Shown here piece by piece: positions 25,418-34,225 of a DNA stretch of 64,000 bases (the stretch's first letter is position 1; each line of letters opens with the position of its first letter). The notes under the pieces were generated by a model. It searched no databases, had not been told where the DNA came from, and was given only the letters and a program-made list of their open reading frames with translations. Location of the stretch: assembly GCA_049323895.1 (NCBI GenBank), contig JBMOKT010000032.1, positions 1 through 64,000 of the forward strand, read 5' to 3'. The position numbers were made by a program, and so were the translations under genes. The stretch comes from JBMOKT01 sp049323895 (lineage in GTDB: Bacteria; Bacillota; Peptococcia; Peptococcales; BICA1-8).

Positions 25418-25456
25418 ATTAGAGGGATACTCTTCGAAATACAGTAGGAGGTTAAA

Positions 25457-26122
25457 ATGAGCAACGTCTATGATTGGACTTTTCGCCAGATAGTTGAGAA
25501 AGCCGCCTCAGTTGAACCAACACCAGGGGGCGGGAGCGTATCTGCCATGACAGCCTGCTTGGGGACAGCCATGGTAGCAATGATTAGTAATTTAACTAAC
25601 AGTAATGAAAATTATAGTGATGTGCATGATGAAGCAGCGGCTATAATAAAGAAAGCACATGAACTGATGACATCTTTAGAAAACCTTACCGTTAAAGATA
25701 TGGCTGCCTTTCAGAGAATCATAGATTTGCATGAAATGTCTTACAAAACAGACGGGGGGAACACATTATTTAATGAAGAAATGCAAAGAGCCTATATATT
25801 TGCAGCAAAGGTGCCATTAGAGGTTGCTAAAACTTGTCTGGCTGCTTTAAAAATAGCCGAGGAAATATCCGCCATAGGATACAAGGAAGCCATCAGTGAA
25901 GCCGGGGTGGCAGCTTATATATGTGATGCGGCATTGAAAGGTGCTTTATTAAATGTAGATATAAATTTGCTTAATATTGATGATCAAGAATTAGTTGCTA
26001 GAATTACTAAGGAAAAGGAATCCCTTTACTTGCAGACCGAAGCCTCAAAAGAAAAAATTATTAGGATAGTTCAAGGAAAATTAGAAAGCAAACTTGCACA
26101 TAATCCGCCTACCACAATTTAG
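25457..26122 (+). CDS. Cyclodeaminase/methenyl-THF cyclohydrolase (FchA) family protein
   Basis: 221 residues, all-helical; ATG after AGGAGG. The N-terminal signature SVEPTPGGGSVSAMTACLGT is typical of the formiminotransferase-cyclodeaminase family, whose bacterial stand-alone members cyclise or hydrolyse 5,10-methenyl-THF. The rest (AAIIKKAHELMTSLENL, VPLEVAKTCLAALKIAEE, AYICDAALKGALLNV) follows the family throughout. In acetogen-like anaerobes it handles one-carbon units, consistent with the methyl-THF-forming island at 38-61 kb. It is a single gene with its own leader. Confidence 0.85.
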   Translation: MSNVYDWTFRQIVEKAASVEPTPGGGSVSAMTACLGTAMVAMISNLTNSNENYSDVHDEAAAIIKKAHELMTSLENLTVKDMAAFQRIIDLHEMSYKTDGGNTLFNEEMQRAYIFAAKVPLEVAKTCLAALKIAEEISAIGYKEAISEAGVAAYICDAALKGALLNVDINLLNIDDQELVARITKEKESLYLQTEASKEKIIRIVQGKLESKLAHNPPTTI

Positions 26123-26174
26123 CTTGAAATGCTTCACCTTGTAACCTCCTTAGACTTGTAATGCTTTTTACTTC

Positions 26175-28355
26175 CTATTGTAACCCTAGCCGCTTAAGCT
26201 TTTTCCACAAACCTGTCCTGGTGATTTTTAAATGTTTGGCTAGAGCTGTTTTGTTTCCGTTAAACTCCTTCAAAAGTCTGCTGATTTCCTCTTTCTCTGA
26301 AATTTCCGGATCATTTGCAGAATTTTTCTGAACCACAGGTTGCAGATCTTCAAATTTTATTATCTCATCGTTGGCGAAAACAAATGCCCAGTTAATGATG
26401 TTCTGAAGCTCACGAACATTTCCCGGATAATTATAATTGAGAAGAGCCTGCCTAGCTCCCTCAGATAATCGCTTCATAGGCTTTCCGCTCCGCCTTGCCA
26501 GTTCTTCCAGCATACTTTCCGCAAGCTCGATAATATCTTCTCCCCGGTCCCTAAGAGCAGGAATTTTTATTTCTATGCTGTTCAATCGGTAATATAGGTC
26601 CTCCCTAAACTGCTGGCTCTTAACCATTTCCTTCAAATTTCTGTGAGTTGCCGAAATAATTCTGACTTGGATAGGGATAGGTTTTTCCGAACCTATGGGT
26701 TCAACTTCTTTTTCTTGAATTACTCGCAGGAGTTTAGCCTGTAAATCTAAGGATAACTCTCCTATCTCATCGAGAAAAAGAGTTCCCCCATTAGCAAGCA
26801 GTATTTTTCCTGTTTTGCCACCCTTTAATCCTCCAGTAAAAGCACCTTCTTTATAACCGAATAGCTCAGATTCAAGTAAGTTATCAGGTATGGCTGCAGA
26901 GTTAACTACAATGAAGGGACCCTTGGATACCGGACTCGAACGATGTATAGCTTTAGCGAAAAGTTCTTTCCCCGTTCCTGTTTCTCCTAAAATTAGAATT
27001 GGAAATTCATACTGCGCCACTGCAACAGCTTTCTCTATGGTATCGCTAATTGTTCTGGAAGATCCGATAATCTCCTCAAAACCCAAAGGTTTGGCTGCTT
27101 TTTGCAAATTTGGCAGTGTATCAGGGTGTTTTTTCTTATCAGTACCTGCAACAGGAGTGCTCTGAGACATGATAAACCCCAGTTGTTCAGATGCCACTTT
27201 AAACAAACCCGCTATCCCCTTAGACATAGCACTTTCGTCAGAAGTAGCAGTTCCTAGGCATGCGATTATATTTCCTTGTGTATCCATAATGGGTGCATAC
27301 AAAACTGCCGTAAGACCCTGACCCAATAGCTGACCCATAGGTTTATATCGAGTATCGGCAAGGTTAAACGCCAAAATACCCTTAGTTCTGGACATTTCAG
27401 AAAAAGGTAGATTCCCGATAGGAAGCCATTGCTGCAAAGTTGCAAGTTTTTTCCCAGCTTCAGCTATACAGCAGTACTTACCCTCCTGCTGGTTAACAAG
27501 GAAAAGACCTACTCTGTCAGTTTTAGCCAATTGGCATAGACTCTGGCAATAAGAATCAAAAAATTCAGTACTTGCCCTCAACTGCTCCATACTTGTTATG
27601 GTCTGCAGCAAAGTTGAGGTAGCCAAAGTATTATACTCCTTTTCCTGCTGCACCCCTGCAAGAAAAAATCCATGGGCAGCTAATTGAGCCAATTCCTGAA
27701 TAAGAATAGCATCTTCTGGCTGATAACTTTCAGCATCCATACTTGCAAGCAGGATTGCGCCGATTAACCCATGATTAAAGATTATTGGGACACGGAGTAC
27801 AGATCTAAATCCTGTTTGGTAAAGAAACGGATCTTCACTGAATCGAAATGTTTCCAGAGTAAAGTTCTCAGCAAGATATGGTTGCTGATTATTGAACAAC
27901 CAACCTAAGGCCGAATCGGAAACCTCTTTATACGCCGATCTTATGACTCCCTCTATATCTACTCCAATGGAATACTCAAAAGTAAACCTTCGTAACGGTT
28001 GATGAATTCTGACAAGGTCAAAACGTTCGAAATGGACGGATTTCCTCACCCAATCCACAATAATATCAATAATAGCCTGAGGTGTCGTGGCGTAATTTGT
28101 CAAACTCTCCTCAGGAAAGAGTTGGGTATAACCTTTGTGAAGAATAACTAAATGCTTTGAACTGCCAGGAACCTGATAAAGCTTCAAGGTACCCTCTTGA
28201 ACTGCTAAGCTTTTATCTAATGTCAACTTCTTGTCATGAAGGCTATTCTGAATAACTTTCTGCATGCAGTCGTTTATGCCCCATGTATATTCAATATTAC
28301 AATGTGAATCTAATCTAAGGAATTTATAAAATTTATTTAATAACTCTAAATTCAT
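26175..28355 (-). CDS. Sigma-54-dependent activator with two GAF-like domains
   Basis: 726 residues. The N-terminal 400 residues hold a unique region and two GAF-like sensor domains (about 130-235 and 265-390). The AAA+ domain has Walker A (GETGTGKELF), the sigma-54 contact loop as GAFTGG rather than GAFTGA, Walker B (GGTLFLDEIGE) and the R-finger region (FREDLYYRLN). The C-terminal Fis-type HTH is NKTALAKHLKITRTGLWKKL. It is divergent from the DoxX-like gene, which has a matching sigma-54 promoter. GTTAAC-type palindromes before each gene are the likely binding sites. The ligand is unknown. Confidence 0.92.
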   Translation of the reverse strand: MNLELLNKFYKFLRLDSHCNIEYTWGINDCMQKVIQNSLHDKKLTLDKSLAVQEGTLKLYQVPGSSKHLVILHKGYTQLFPEESLTNYATTPQAIIDIIVDWVRKSVHFERFDLVRIHQPLRRFTFEYSIGVDIEGVIRSAYKEVSDSALGWLFNNQQPYLAENFTLETFRFSEDPFLYQTGFRSVLRVPIIFNHGLIGAILLASMDAESYQPEDAILIQELAQLAAHGFFLAGVQQEKEYNTLATSTLLQTITSMEQLRASTEFFDSYCQSLCQLAKTDRVGLFLVNQQEGKYCCIAEAGKKLATLQQWLPIGNLPFSEMSRTKGILAFNLADTRYKPMGQLLGQGLTAVLYAPIMDTQGNIIACLGTATSDESAMSKGIAGLFKVASEQLGFIMSQSTPVAGTDKKKHPDTLPNLQKAAKPLGFEEIIGSSRTISDTIEKAVAVAQYEFPILILGETGTGKELFAKAIHRSSPVSKGPFIVVNSAAIPDNLLESELFGYKEGAFTGGLKGGKTGKILLANGGTLFLDEIGELSLDLQAKLLRVIQEKEVEPIGSEKPIPIQVRIISATHRNLKEMVKSQQFREDLYYRLNSIEIKIPALRDRGEDIIELAESMLEELARRSGKPMKRLSEGARQALLNYNYPGNVRELQNIINWAFVFANDEIIKFEDLQPVVQKNSANDPEISEKEEISRLLKEFNGNKTALAKHLKITRTGLWKKLKRLGLQ

Positions 28356-28373
28356 TCAAGTTCACCCCTCTCC

Positions 28374-28401
28374 CTGTTAACTTGGTTTCCAAAGTTAACA
28401 G
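28374..28401. promoter_or_regulatory. Inverted repeat before the sigma-54 activator gene
   Basis: CTGTTAACTT and AAGTTAACAG, a perfect 10-bp inverted repeat with an 8-bp spacer, 18 bp before the activator start codon. Likely an autoregulatory operator. Confidence 0.7.
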
Positions 28402-28552
28402 TTATGGTTCACACTATCTTACACCTAAAGCTTATTAGTTATTATACAGAAATTAATGCTTTATAATCAAGTATTCCTATAGATTTACTGTATATTAAAA
28501 TTTTGTTAGCTTTGCATTAAGCATAGAAGCTTTCTAAAAATGATAAAGCACC

Positions 28553-28580
28553 GTTAACTAATCTTATAAAATAAGTTAAC
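28553..28580. promoter_or_regulatory. Candidate upstream activating sequence
   Basis: GTTAACT and AGTTAAC half-sites 14 bp apart share the GTTAAC core of the repeat at 28374. They lie about 45-70 bp before the -24/-12 promoter, a usual distance for an enhancer-binding protein. Confidence 0.65.
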
Positions 28581-28621
28581 ACCCTAATGCTTAAACCCGC
28601 TTAAATCAATGCATTTAGGCA

Positions 28622-28637
28622 TGGCATGAGAATTGCT
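28622..28637 (+). promoter_or_regulatory. Sigma-54 (-24/-12) promoter
   Basis: TGGCATGAGAATTGCT keeps the GG and GC dinucleotides at the proper 10-bp spacing of the TGGCACG-N4-TTGCW consensus. It lies 50 bp before the DoxX-like start codon. Confidence 0.85.
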
Positions 28638-28686
28638 ATAAAGATACATGCATTAATAAAATATTATCTTCTAGGAGGTTATGTGA

Positions 28687-29256
28687 ATGAATTCTTATGT
28701 TAACGCAGTAAAGGAACAGTTGAAGGATTGGAGAATTGCAGCTTTAGTAATTGTCTTTACCGTAGCAAGGGTAATTTACGGATGGTCATGGTTGAAGTCG
28801 GGATGGGGAAAATTAGCGTGGTTAAGTGATGGAAAACTAAACTCAGCTGGAAAGATTCAAGCTATGATTACTAATATTGCCGGTCCTGAAGTTACTCGAT
28901 TTGACCCACTTATGATTAACAAAATTTTTGCTTCAATTGCCCAAAACATCTTTCTAGGTATGCCAGGACTTACTGATGCCTTGGTCGTTGTATTCGAAAT
29001 TGGAGTTGGTTTATCTATGATTTTTGGTTTCGGTCTATTCTGGTCTGCCTTAGTTGCCATGTTCATGAATACACAGTTTATGGCCGGCGCGTCATTCAAC
29101 AACTTTGGTTATATTTGGACCAACGTAGCAATTATGAATTTCGCAAAACATGCGGAACTCTTAGGATTATCTGGATACTTAAAATTCATGGGGATTAATT
29201 TATTTAACTTTGTGCAATCTGAAGATAACCGGAGTGCTGCCACACAAAATAGCTAA
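28687..29256 (+). CDS. DoxX-like membrane protein
   Basis: 189 residues; ATG after AGGAGGTTATGTGA. It has four membrane helices, with VARVIYGWSWLKSGWGKLAWL in the first and VVFEIGVGLSMIFGFGLFWSALVAMFMN in the middle. This is the DoxX/thiosulfate:quinone oxidoreductase large-subunit-like pattern. Such proteins reduce quinone with thiosulfate or act in redox or sulfur stress, but most homologs are unassigned. The sigma-54 promoter and divergent activator show that it is a dedicated, inducible target. Confidence 0.8.
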   Translation: MNSYVNAVKEQLKDWRIAALVIVFTVARVIYGWSWLKSGWGKLAWLSDGKLNSAGKIQAMITNIAGPEVTRFDPLMINKIFASIAQNIFLGMPGLTDALVVVFEIGVGLSMIFGFGLFWSALVAMFMNTQFMAGASFNNFGYIWTNVAIMNFAKHAELLGLSGYLKFMGINLFNFVQSEDNRSAATQNS

Positions 29257-29275
29257 ATAAAACACGAAATTAAGT

Positions 29276-29308
29276 AAAAAGCCTAAGTTTTTACAACTTA
29301 GGCTTTTT
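29276..29308 (+). terminator. Intrinsic terminator
   Basis: AAAAAGCCTAAGTT / AACTTAGGCTTTTT, 14-bp stem and 5-nt loop. It ends the DoxX-like gene and can also end the convergent minus-strand unit. Confidence 0.92.
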
Positions 29309-29352
29309 AACCACCATTTTTATTTATCCCTATATTAATTGCTCCCCCTAAA

Positions 29353-29514
29353 TTAAAAATGGCAGCCATTTTCATAGTATTTATTTTTTTCAATATTATC
29401 TAATGTAAAATGATCCCTTGGGCAGCCTATTACCTCTTCTAAACAACCAATTAATTCTTTACTTATATTTGCTAATTGAATTCTTTCCATTCCTCTAACT
29501 CTAATATGGGGCAT
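29353..29514 (-). CDS. Short DUF1904-like protein, probably C-terminally truncated
   Basis: 53 residues, starting with ATG after AAAGGAGAG. It begins MPHIRVRGMERIQLANISKE and continues to IGCPRDHFTLDNIE. This matches the N-terminal half of DUF1904, a tautomerase-fold family of about 110 residues that starts with a catalytic-type Pro2. The frame stops after ENGCHF, so the second half is missing. It lies 17 nt after the methyltransferase gene in the same operon. It is either a decayed gene or a minimal tautomerase. Confidence 0.6.
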   Translation of the reverse strand: MPHIRVRGMERIQLANISKELIGCLEEVIGCPRDHFTLDNIEKNKYYENGCHF

Positions 29515-29531
29515 GCCAAACTCTCCTTTAA

Positions 29532-30086
29532 TTATTTTTCAAACAAAATACCATAGAAATTTTCACCTAAAGAAAATTTATCTATATTAATTAAGCTAAT
29601 GTCCTGGCATATTTTTCCTATATTTTCCTCAGATATTCTATGGTCAACGGGGGGACCCATTGGTGTGGTTCTTTTATGGAATTCGATTATTAAAAGCTTC
29701 CCCTTTTCCTTTAATATTCGCTTTATTTCTTTCAACATAAACTGTTTGTCTTGAATCTCATGTAAAACCGTTACCATTATGACCATATCACAAGTGCCGC
29801 TTTTTAACGGCAAGACTTGCGAATCCACTTTTTTGATTTTAAGGTTCAGAATATTTCTCTCCGCGGCTCTCTTCTCTAATAATTCAATCATACTATCTGA
29901 TATCTCAAGGGCAAAGATATCATTGCTGCTTATTTGGGCAGCAGGAAAAGAAAAAACACCACTACCGGCACCAATATCACACATTACCATGTTCTGCTTA
30001 AACCCCGCCCGTATTAATGTAGCCTCGGGGTTAAGCTCCGCAATTCTCGCGGGATTTTCAAATTTAGTTAATTTGCTATTAATCAT
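29532..30086 (-). CDS. Class I SAM-dependent methyltransferase
   Basis: 184 residues; ATG after GGAAGGGAG. The SAM-binding loop is CDIGAGSGVFSFPAAQ, followed by ALEISDSMIELLEKRA (motif II acidic end), SGTCDMVIMVTVLHEI (motif IV-like) and ILKEKGKLLIIEFHKR. This is a UbiE/Methyltransf_11 fold. The substrate is open: small molecules and metalloids are methylated by similar enzymes. It is transcribed with the short DUF1904-like gene. Confidence 0.85.
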   Translation of the reverse strand: MINSKLTKFENPARIAELNPEATLIRAGFKQNMVMCDIGAGSGVFSFPAAQISSNDIFALEISDSMIELLEKRAAERNILNLKIKKVDSQVLPLKSGTCDMVIMVTVLHEIQDKQFMLKEIKRILKEKGKLLIIEFHKRTTPMGPPVDHRISEENIGKICQDISLINIDKFSLGENFYGILFEK

Positions 30087-30385
30087 TTACTCCCTTCCTC
30101 TCCGGTATTTTTACTAAGTGGGTAAGGCTGAATAAGCCCTCGTTTTGTTTTGAGTTTACTCAATTACCTTTCCGCGTAGTATTTATTAATAATTATTATA
30201 TACCAATTTGATGATGTATAACTAAAAATTAATTCCATTGAAAACTCCGGCTAATAACCTGGTTTTTATTTTACTCTGTTCTTTTATTTGATTTTTTTAC
30301 TAATTACCTATTAAAACGGTAGTATCTTCTTGATGGTCATTAAAAAGGACGCTAGTCTATGACCATTAGAGTCCAGATTGAAGAC

Positions 30386-30424
30386 AAACCCGCTTTTTAT
30401 ACCGATAGGCATAAAAGCGGGTTT
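30386..30424 (-). terminator. Intrinsic terminator of the 1242-residue protein gene
   Basis: AAACCCGCTTTTTAT / ATAAAAGCGGGTTT, 14-bp near-perfect stem with a 10-nt loop. In the rest of the 30087-30456 gap I see no gene or other signal. Confidence 0.9.
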
Positions 30425-30456
30425 CTATTTAGTATCCCTTTGTTTAAATCCTGCTC

Positions 30457-33400
30457 TTAGTCCATTACTACATTTATTGTAATACTCCTTCCTGGCAGAA
30501 CAAGAACGTGCTCGGCTTCGCGCCAGGATCTGGCATTGTTGAACCATTCTGACTTAGCTCTGCCGGAACTGCTTTCCTCAGGGGCAAATTCAAGCTTATA
30601 GCCCCCCGGTGCCAGTCCGCTTATTTCAAAAGATCCATCGACCTTACTCTCAGCCCCGGTAGGTATGCTGTATAAATGATCCGATAGCAGGAAGGCAAAA
30701 ACGCTTAATCCTTGGAGAGGCAGTCCGCTGGCATTAGTCAACTTCCCTTTAACGGTCCCTGTTATACTGTCGTTTACAGGTGTTGGAGTAAGTTCCATGG
30801 CGGCATCAATATTTAGCAATCCGCTGGGCAGTAGGGTAATTACCTCTGCTTCACGCCAGCTTCTTTTATTGCCATGCCATTCGGGCAGGTATTTACCATG
30901 GGTTTCCGGAGCAAACTCCAAAACGTAGTTGCCAGGGGTAATATTTGTTATTGCATAGCTCCCGTCAGATTCGGTAATAGTGCCAAGTGGCGCTGTATTA
31001 AAATCTATGGGCTGGGGATATGCATAGACACTTATACCTGCAAGGTATTCCCCATAAGACCCTTTCACTCGACCCTTGATTTGTGCATAATAGGAATTCT
31101 GTGGAGAAGATGTAACAACGGAACTATCCAAGACCGCATTAGCAACCTTATCGTCTCCTTCTCCTAATAGGACGATCTGCGCACTCCGCCAGGAACGCTG
31201 ATTGTCGTACCACTCGGGGAGGTAATTGCCGGGGCTGGATTTTTCAGGAGCAAATTCGATCATATACTCACCCGGCGCTAAGTCGCTAAAACTATAATCA
31301 CCGTAATAATCGGTTATGGTTTCAATGGGATCACCAAAACCGGAAAGGGGAAATAAACAGACATAGGCCCCAAATACCCCTCCTTCACCGCCGCTGTCGC
31401 CGCGCTCCGTCAAGCGACCTGAGATTGTTCCGGTGGTTCTCCGGCGGGTCCCTGCAGCAGTGGTGGCATCAGCAGTAGGTCCAGTTCCACTCCAGTTACC
31501 AGCGGCATCTCCTGCCTCGACTCTGAAGGTATAGCCTGTTCCTTGGCTTAAACCTGTAACATTATATGTGTTTACATTTCCTAATGTATCAAGAAGTACA
31601 TCATCCTTGTACACCCGATACCCCGCTACACCCACATTATCCTGAGCATTGGACCATGTGAGGGTAAGGGAGGTTTGAGTAAGGTCTGAAGCGGTTAGCG
31701 TACTACCCCCTGGCCAGGTGGGCGCTTCATTGTCACCACCAGGTGCTAAGTCTCCGAGAACCGTTAACGTAGTCTCATCTATACTTATTAGACCTGTAGC
31801 ATCTGTAACGCGGAGTCTTATGGTATTCTTAGGCAGGCCTGTAACCGGATCCGCAATCTTTACACCCACTTCATTTAAAAGCGTTGACCAGCCGACATTA
31901 CGATTTGGTCCATCAAAATCAAAATAATTACCGTCATCATTCATATCCCAGTTATAAGCCGTGAGGATATCCCCATCGGGATCACTGGATTGGCTGCCGT
32001 CCAACTGAAGACTGTCACCGTAGTTTATGACATAGGGACCCCCGGTATCAGCCGCTGGCGGATTCTGCTGGAGCTGAGTTCCTACAATTACATAGCTTAT
32101 CTGGGCCTGAACATCGTAGCTTTGGGTTTCGCTTTCTACGGCGACTAGAAAATTTTGCCTGGCTGGATTGAACAGGGGCATGGGGTAATGAAGCATGTCG
32201 GCATCAACCTTGACCTCAAAATTGGTGTTTGCATCACCGGGCCCAGCAAGGGTCCCATCACTGTTTACCTGCTGACCATAGACATGAATCTTATCATTAC
32301 GGCGGTCCTGCCACACAACTAGGAATTTCTTGGCTATAGGGTTAAATGCTGTCTTAGGCCATTCTTGACTATCCATGCCATTACTGATTAGAAAGTTGTC
32401 TTGAAGCAAGGACCCTGTGTTGGCATCTATGCGCTGCCCGTAGATATTAAACCCGGAGACATTACTATTACGCCTATCCTCCCAAACCACCAAAAATTGA
32501 CCGTTAACGCCATCATAAGTAAGAGAAGGGGAACTCCTTTGATTTTCTCCCACGGAGATTGCCATATTGGTATCTTTGGCAGGTCCGAAGTTATTGCCGT
32601 TCTGATAGAGTATCTGACCATATATGTTTTTCATTGCAGTCCGCTCATCTTCCCAAACAACCAAGAATCTCCGATTGGCACTATCGTAAGCTATTTGAGG
32701 TTTGTATTGTTCAGATCCTTGAGTGCAAACAGGGAAATTACCCCCCACCAGATTTCCATTCAGGTCAATCAGCTGCCCATAAATGTCCCCGATGCCATTG
32801 CGACTGTCCCGCCATACCACCATAAAACGTTTATTAACCGAATCATAGGCAACTGCAGGGGAAAAACCTTTAAAATCTCCTTCTGTGATTTGAAAAATAA
32901 TATTGTTCAATGTACCGTCAGGAGACGCTATCCTACCTACGATTACAGGATTATCCCAGAAGTTTTCCCTATATTCCCAGACCACCAAATAATGAGAGTT
33001 CCACCCATCATAGCCATAAGCTACAGCTGCATTGGATGAATAATCATATGCACCGGAGATGTTTAGTTCAGTCCCTGTTAAGACCCCATCCTTTGTAACA
33101 AACTGACCGTAAATCCACTTGTTCCAATTGATATCGCGCTTCTCATATACTGCTAAAAAGCGCTCCCCTGAGCTGTCATAGGCAATGGAAGGCTGGAAGT
33201 TTCCAGGAAAAGCGGCCATAGTACCATAAGCAGCAAAGGCTAAATGGACTGTATTCTCATCCAGAGGATTACTTCCACCTAACTCGCTTAAAGGAATAGC
33301 AAACTCATAGATCTTATGCTGATAACTAACACGATTAGTATAAGTAAAGCTTGGCTGACCCCACCTCTGCTCGGGGACAGAGACTTTAAACTCCTTAACT

Positions 33401-34185
33401 CCTTCTCGGGTTTTTACATAGACCTTGGCATAGTCTTTGTCCCCGTCCATGGTGTTGTCCGGAGTGGTATCAAAGATGACATACAGATTATGGTCATCAT
33501 TGGTAACCCATGCATATATGTATCCAGAGGGATGACCGGACCCTGTTACAACGTATTCCTTCATAAAAGGTGCTATCTGGGCCACCTCTTCAATACTTCC
33601 ATCAACTCTAATGCTGGTTCTTTGGGAATCCAATTTATAGCTGTAAAAGGAGGAGTCCTTTGTGATAGTTCTATAGGCGTTTTCATAGGGGAATTGGAAG
33701 GGTACTTGACTGATCCGTTCCCCCTCGATTCGTGCTGCGACCCTTAGGACACTCCCAGATCCCATAGAATTAAATGTTAGCTCCAAGCCCTCGGGCGCCA
33801 TGGGAGTAACGTCATAATCATTAAGCTGGAGCTTCTTTTGAATGTCCGGGCTCCCGCCCCTGATGACAGAAGGTAATACCCCCCCCAGGAAAACCCTATC
33901 CAGGTGAGCTGCCCCGCCGCTTTTCTGGGCAAGGCGAATTTGCACTGGTGCTGCGGAGCCATTAATATACCGGCTTAAATCGAGACTCTCTTCCGTTATG
34001 CTATGACCAAAGACCAAACTCCCTGCTTCCTGCCAGCCCTCTGGGGTATAGATGCTAACTGCAAATTCACCGTTGACCCCTGACCCAGGGGACTGCCCGT
34101 AGACCTTAGGCTCTAACCCCGACGGCGGTAGGAGAAGGGACGCCACCAGAAGAACGATAGTTAAGCAAACTCGTACTTTTTTCAT
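30457..34185 (-). CDS. Large secreted repeat protein (propeller-like repeats, PKD, FN3, CarboxypepD-reg-like)
   Basis: 1242 residues; ATG after GGGGGTGG. A signal peptide covers residues 1-30. A carbohydrate-binding-like or DOMON-like region (about 180-320) is followed by seven repeats of about 55 residues with the theme YDxxxxxFLVVWEDxRN...IYGQ (about 330-700), suggesting a seven-bladed beta-propeller. Then come a PKD-like domain (ADTGGPYVINYGDSLQLDGS), a fibronectin type III domain (about 830-930) and three carboxypeptidase-regulatory-like domains, each ending in an EFAPE...W...RSWREA motif. No sortase or S-layer anchor is visible. It is probably an extracellular adhesin or sensor. It follows its large neighbour by 40 nt and is likely co-transcribed. 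Confidence 0.85.
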   Translation of the reverse strand: MKKVRVCLTIVLLVASLLLPPSGLEPKVYGQSPGSGVNGEFAVSIYTPEGWQEAGSLVFGHSITEESLDLSRYINGSAAPVQIRLAQKSGGAAHLDRVFLGGVLPSVIRGGSPDIQKKLQLNDYDVTPMAPEGLELTFNSMGSGSVLRVAARIEGERISQVPFQFPYENAYRTITKDSSFYSYKLDSQRTSIRVDGSIEEVAQIAPFMKEYVVTGSGHPSGYIYAWVTNDDHNLYVIFDTTPDNTMDGDKDYAKVYVKTREGVKEFKVSVPEQRWGQPSFTYTNRVSYQHKIYEFAIPLSELGGSNPLDENTVHLAFAAYGTMAAFPGNFQPSIAYDSSGERFLAVYEKRDINWNKWIYGQFVTKDGVLTGTELNISGAYDYSSNAAVAYGYDGWNSHYLVVWEYRENFWDNPVIVGRIASPDGTLNNIIFQITEGDFKGFSPAVAYDSVNKRFMVVWRDSRNGIGDIYGQLIDLNGNLVGGNFPVCTQGSEQYKPQIAYDSANRRFLVVWEDERTAMKNIYGQILYQNGNNFGPAKDTNMAISVGENQRSSPSLTYDGVNGQFLVVWEDRRNSNVSGFNIYGQRIDANTGSLLQDNFLISNGMDSQEWPKTAFNPIAKKFLVVWQDRRNDKIHVYGQQVNSDGTLAGPGDANTNFEVKVDADMLHYPMPLFNPARQNFLVAVESETQSYDVQAQISYVIVGTQLQQNPPAADTGGPYVINYGDSLQLDGSQSSDPDGDILTAYNWDMNDDGNYFDFDGPNRNVGWSTLLNEVGVKIADPVTGLPKNTIRLRVTDATGLISIDETTLTVLGDLAPGGDNEAPTWPGGSTLTASDLTQTSLTLTWSNAQDNVGVAGYRVYKDDVLLDTLGNVNTYNVTGLSQGTGYTFRVEAGDAAGNWSGTGPTADATTAAGTRRRTTGTISGRLTERGDSGGEGGVFGAYVCLFPLSGFGDPIETITDYYGDYSFSDLAPGEYMIEFAPEKSSPGNYLPEWYDNQRSWRSAQIVLLGEGDDKVANAVLDSSVVTSSPQNSYYAQIKGRVKGSYGEYLAGISVYAYPQPIDFNTAPLGTITESDGSYAITNITPGNYVLEFAPETHGKYLPEWHGNKRSWREAEVITLLPSGLLNIDAAMELTPTPVNDSITGTVKGKLTNASGLPLQGLSVFAFLLSDHLYSIPTGAESKVDGSFEISGLAPGGYKLEFAPEESSSGRAKSEWFNNARSWREAEHVLVLPGRSITINVVMD

Positions 34186-34225
34186 TAATCCACCCCCATA
34201 TCAATTGAAATTTTCTCTGCAGACA

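Noticed and set aside
25320..25456. Tetrahydrofolate riboswitch before the cyclodeaminase-like gene
   Set aside because: The hairpins do not carry the conserved junction and pseudoknot sequences I know for that class; kept only as an unassigned leader.
32401..33039. 212-residue plus-strand open frame opposite the large repeat protein
   Set aside because: It lies antisense inside a clearly coding repeat region, has no ribosome binding site or recognisable domains, and exists because the repeats lack stops in that frame.
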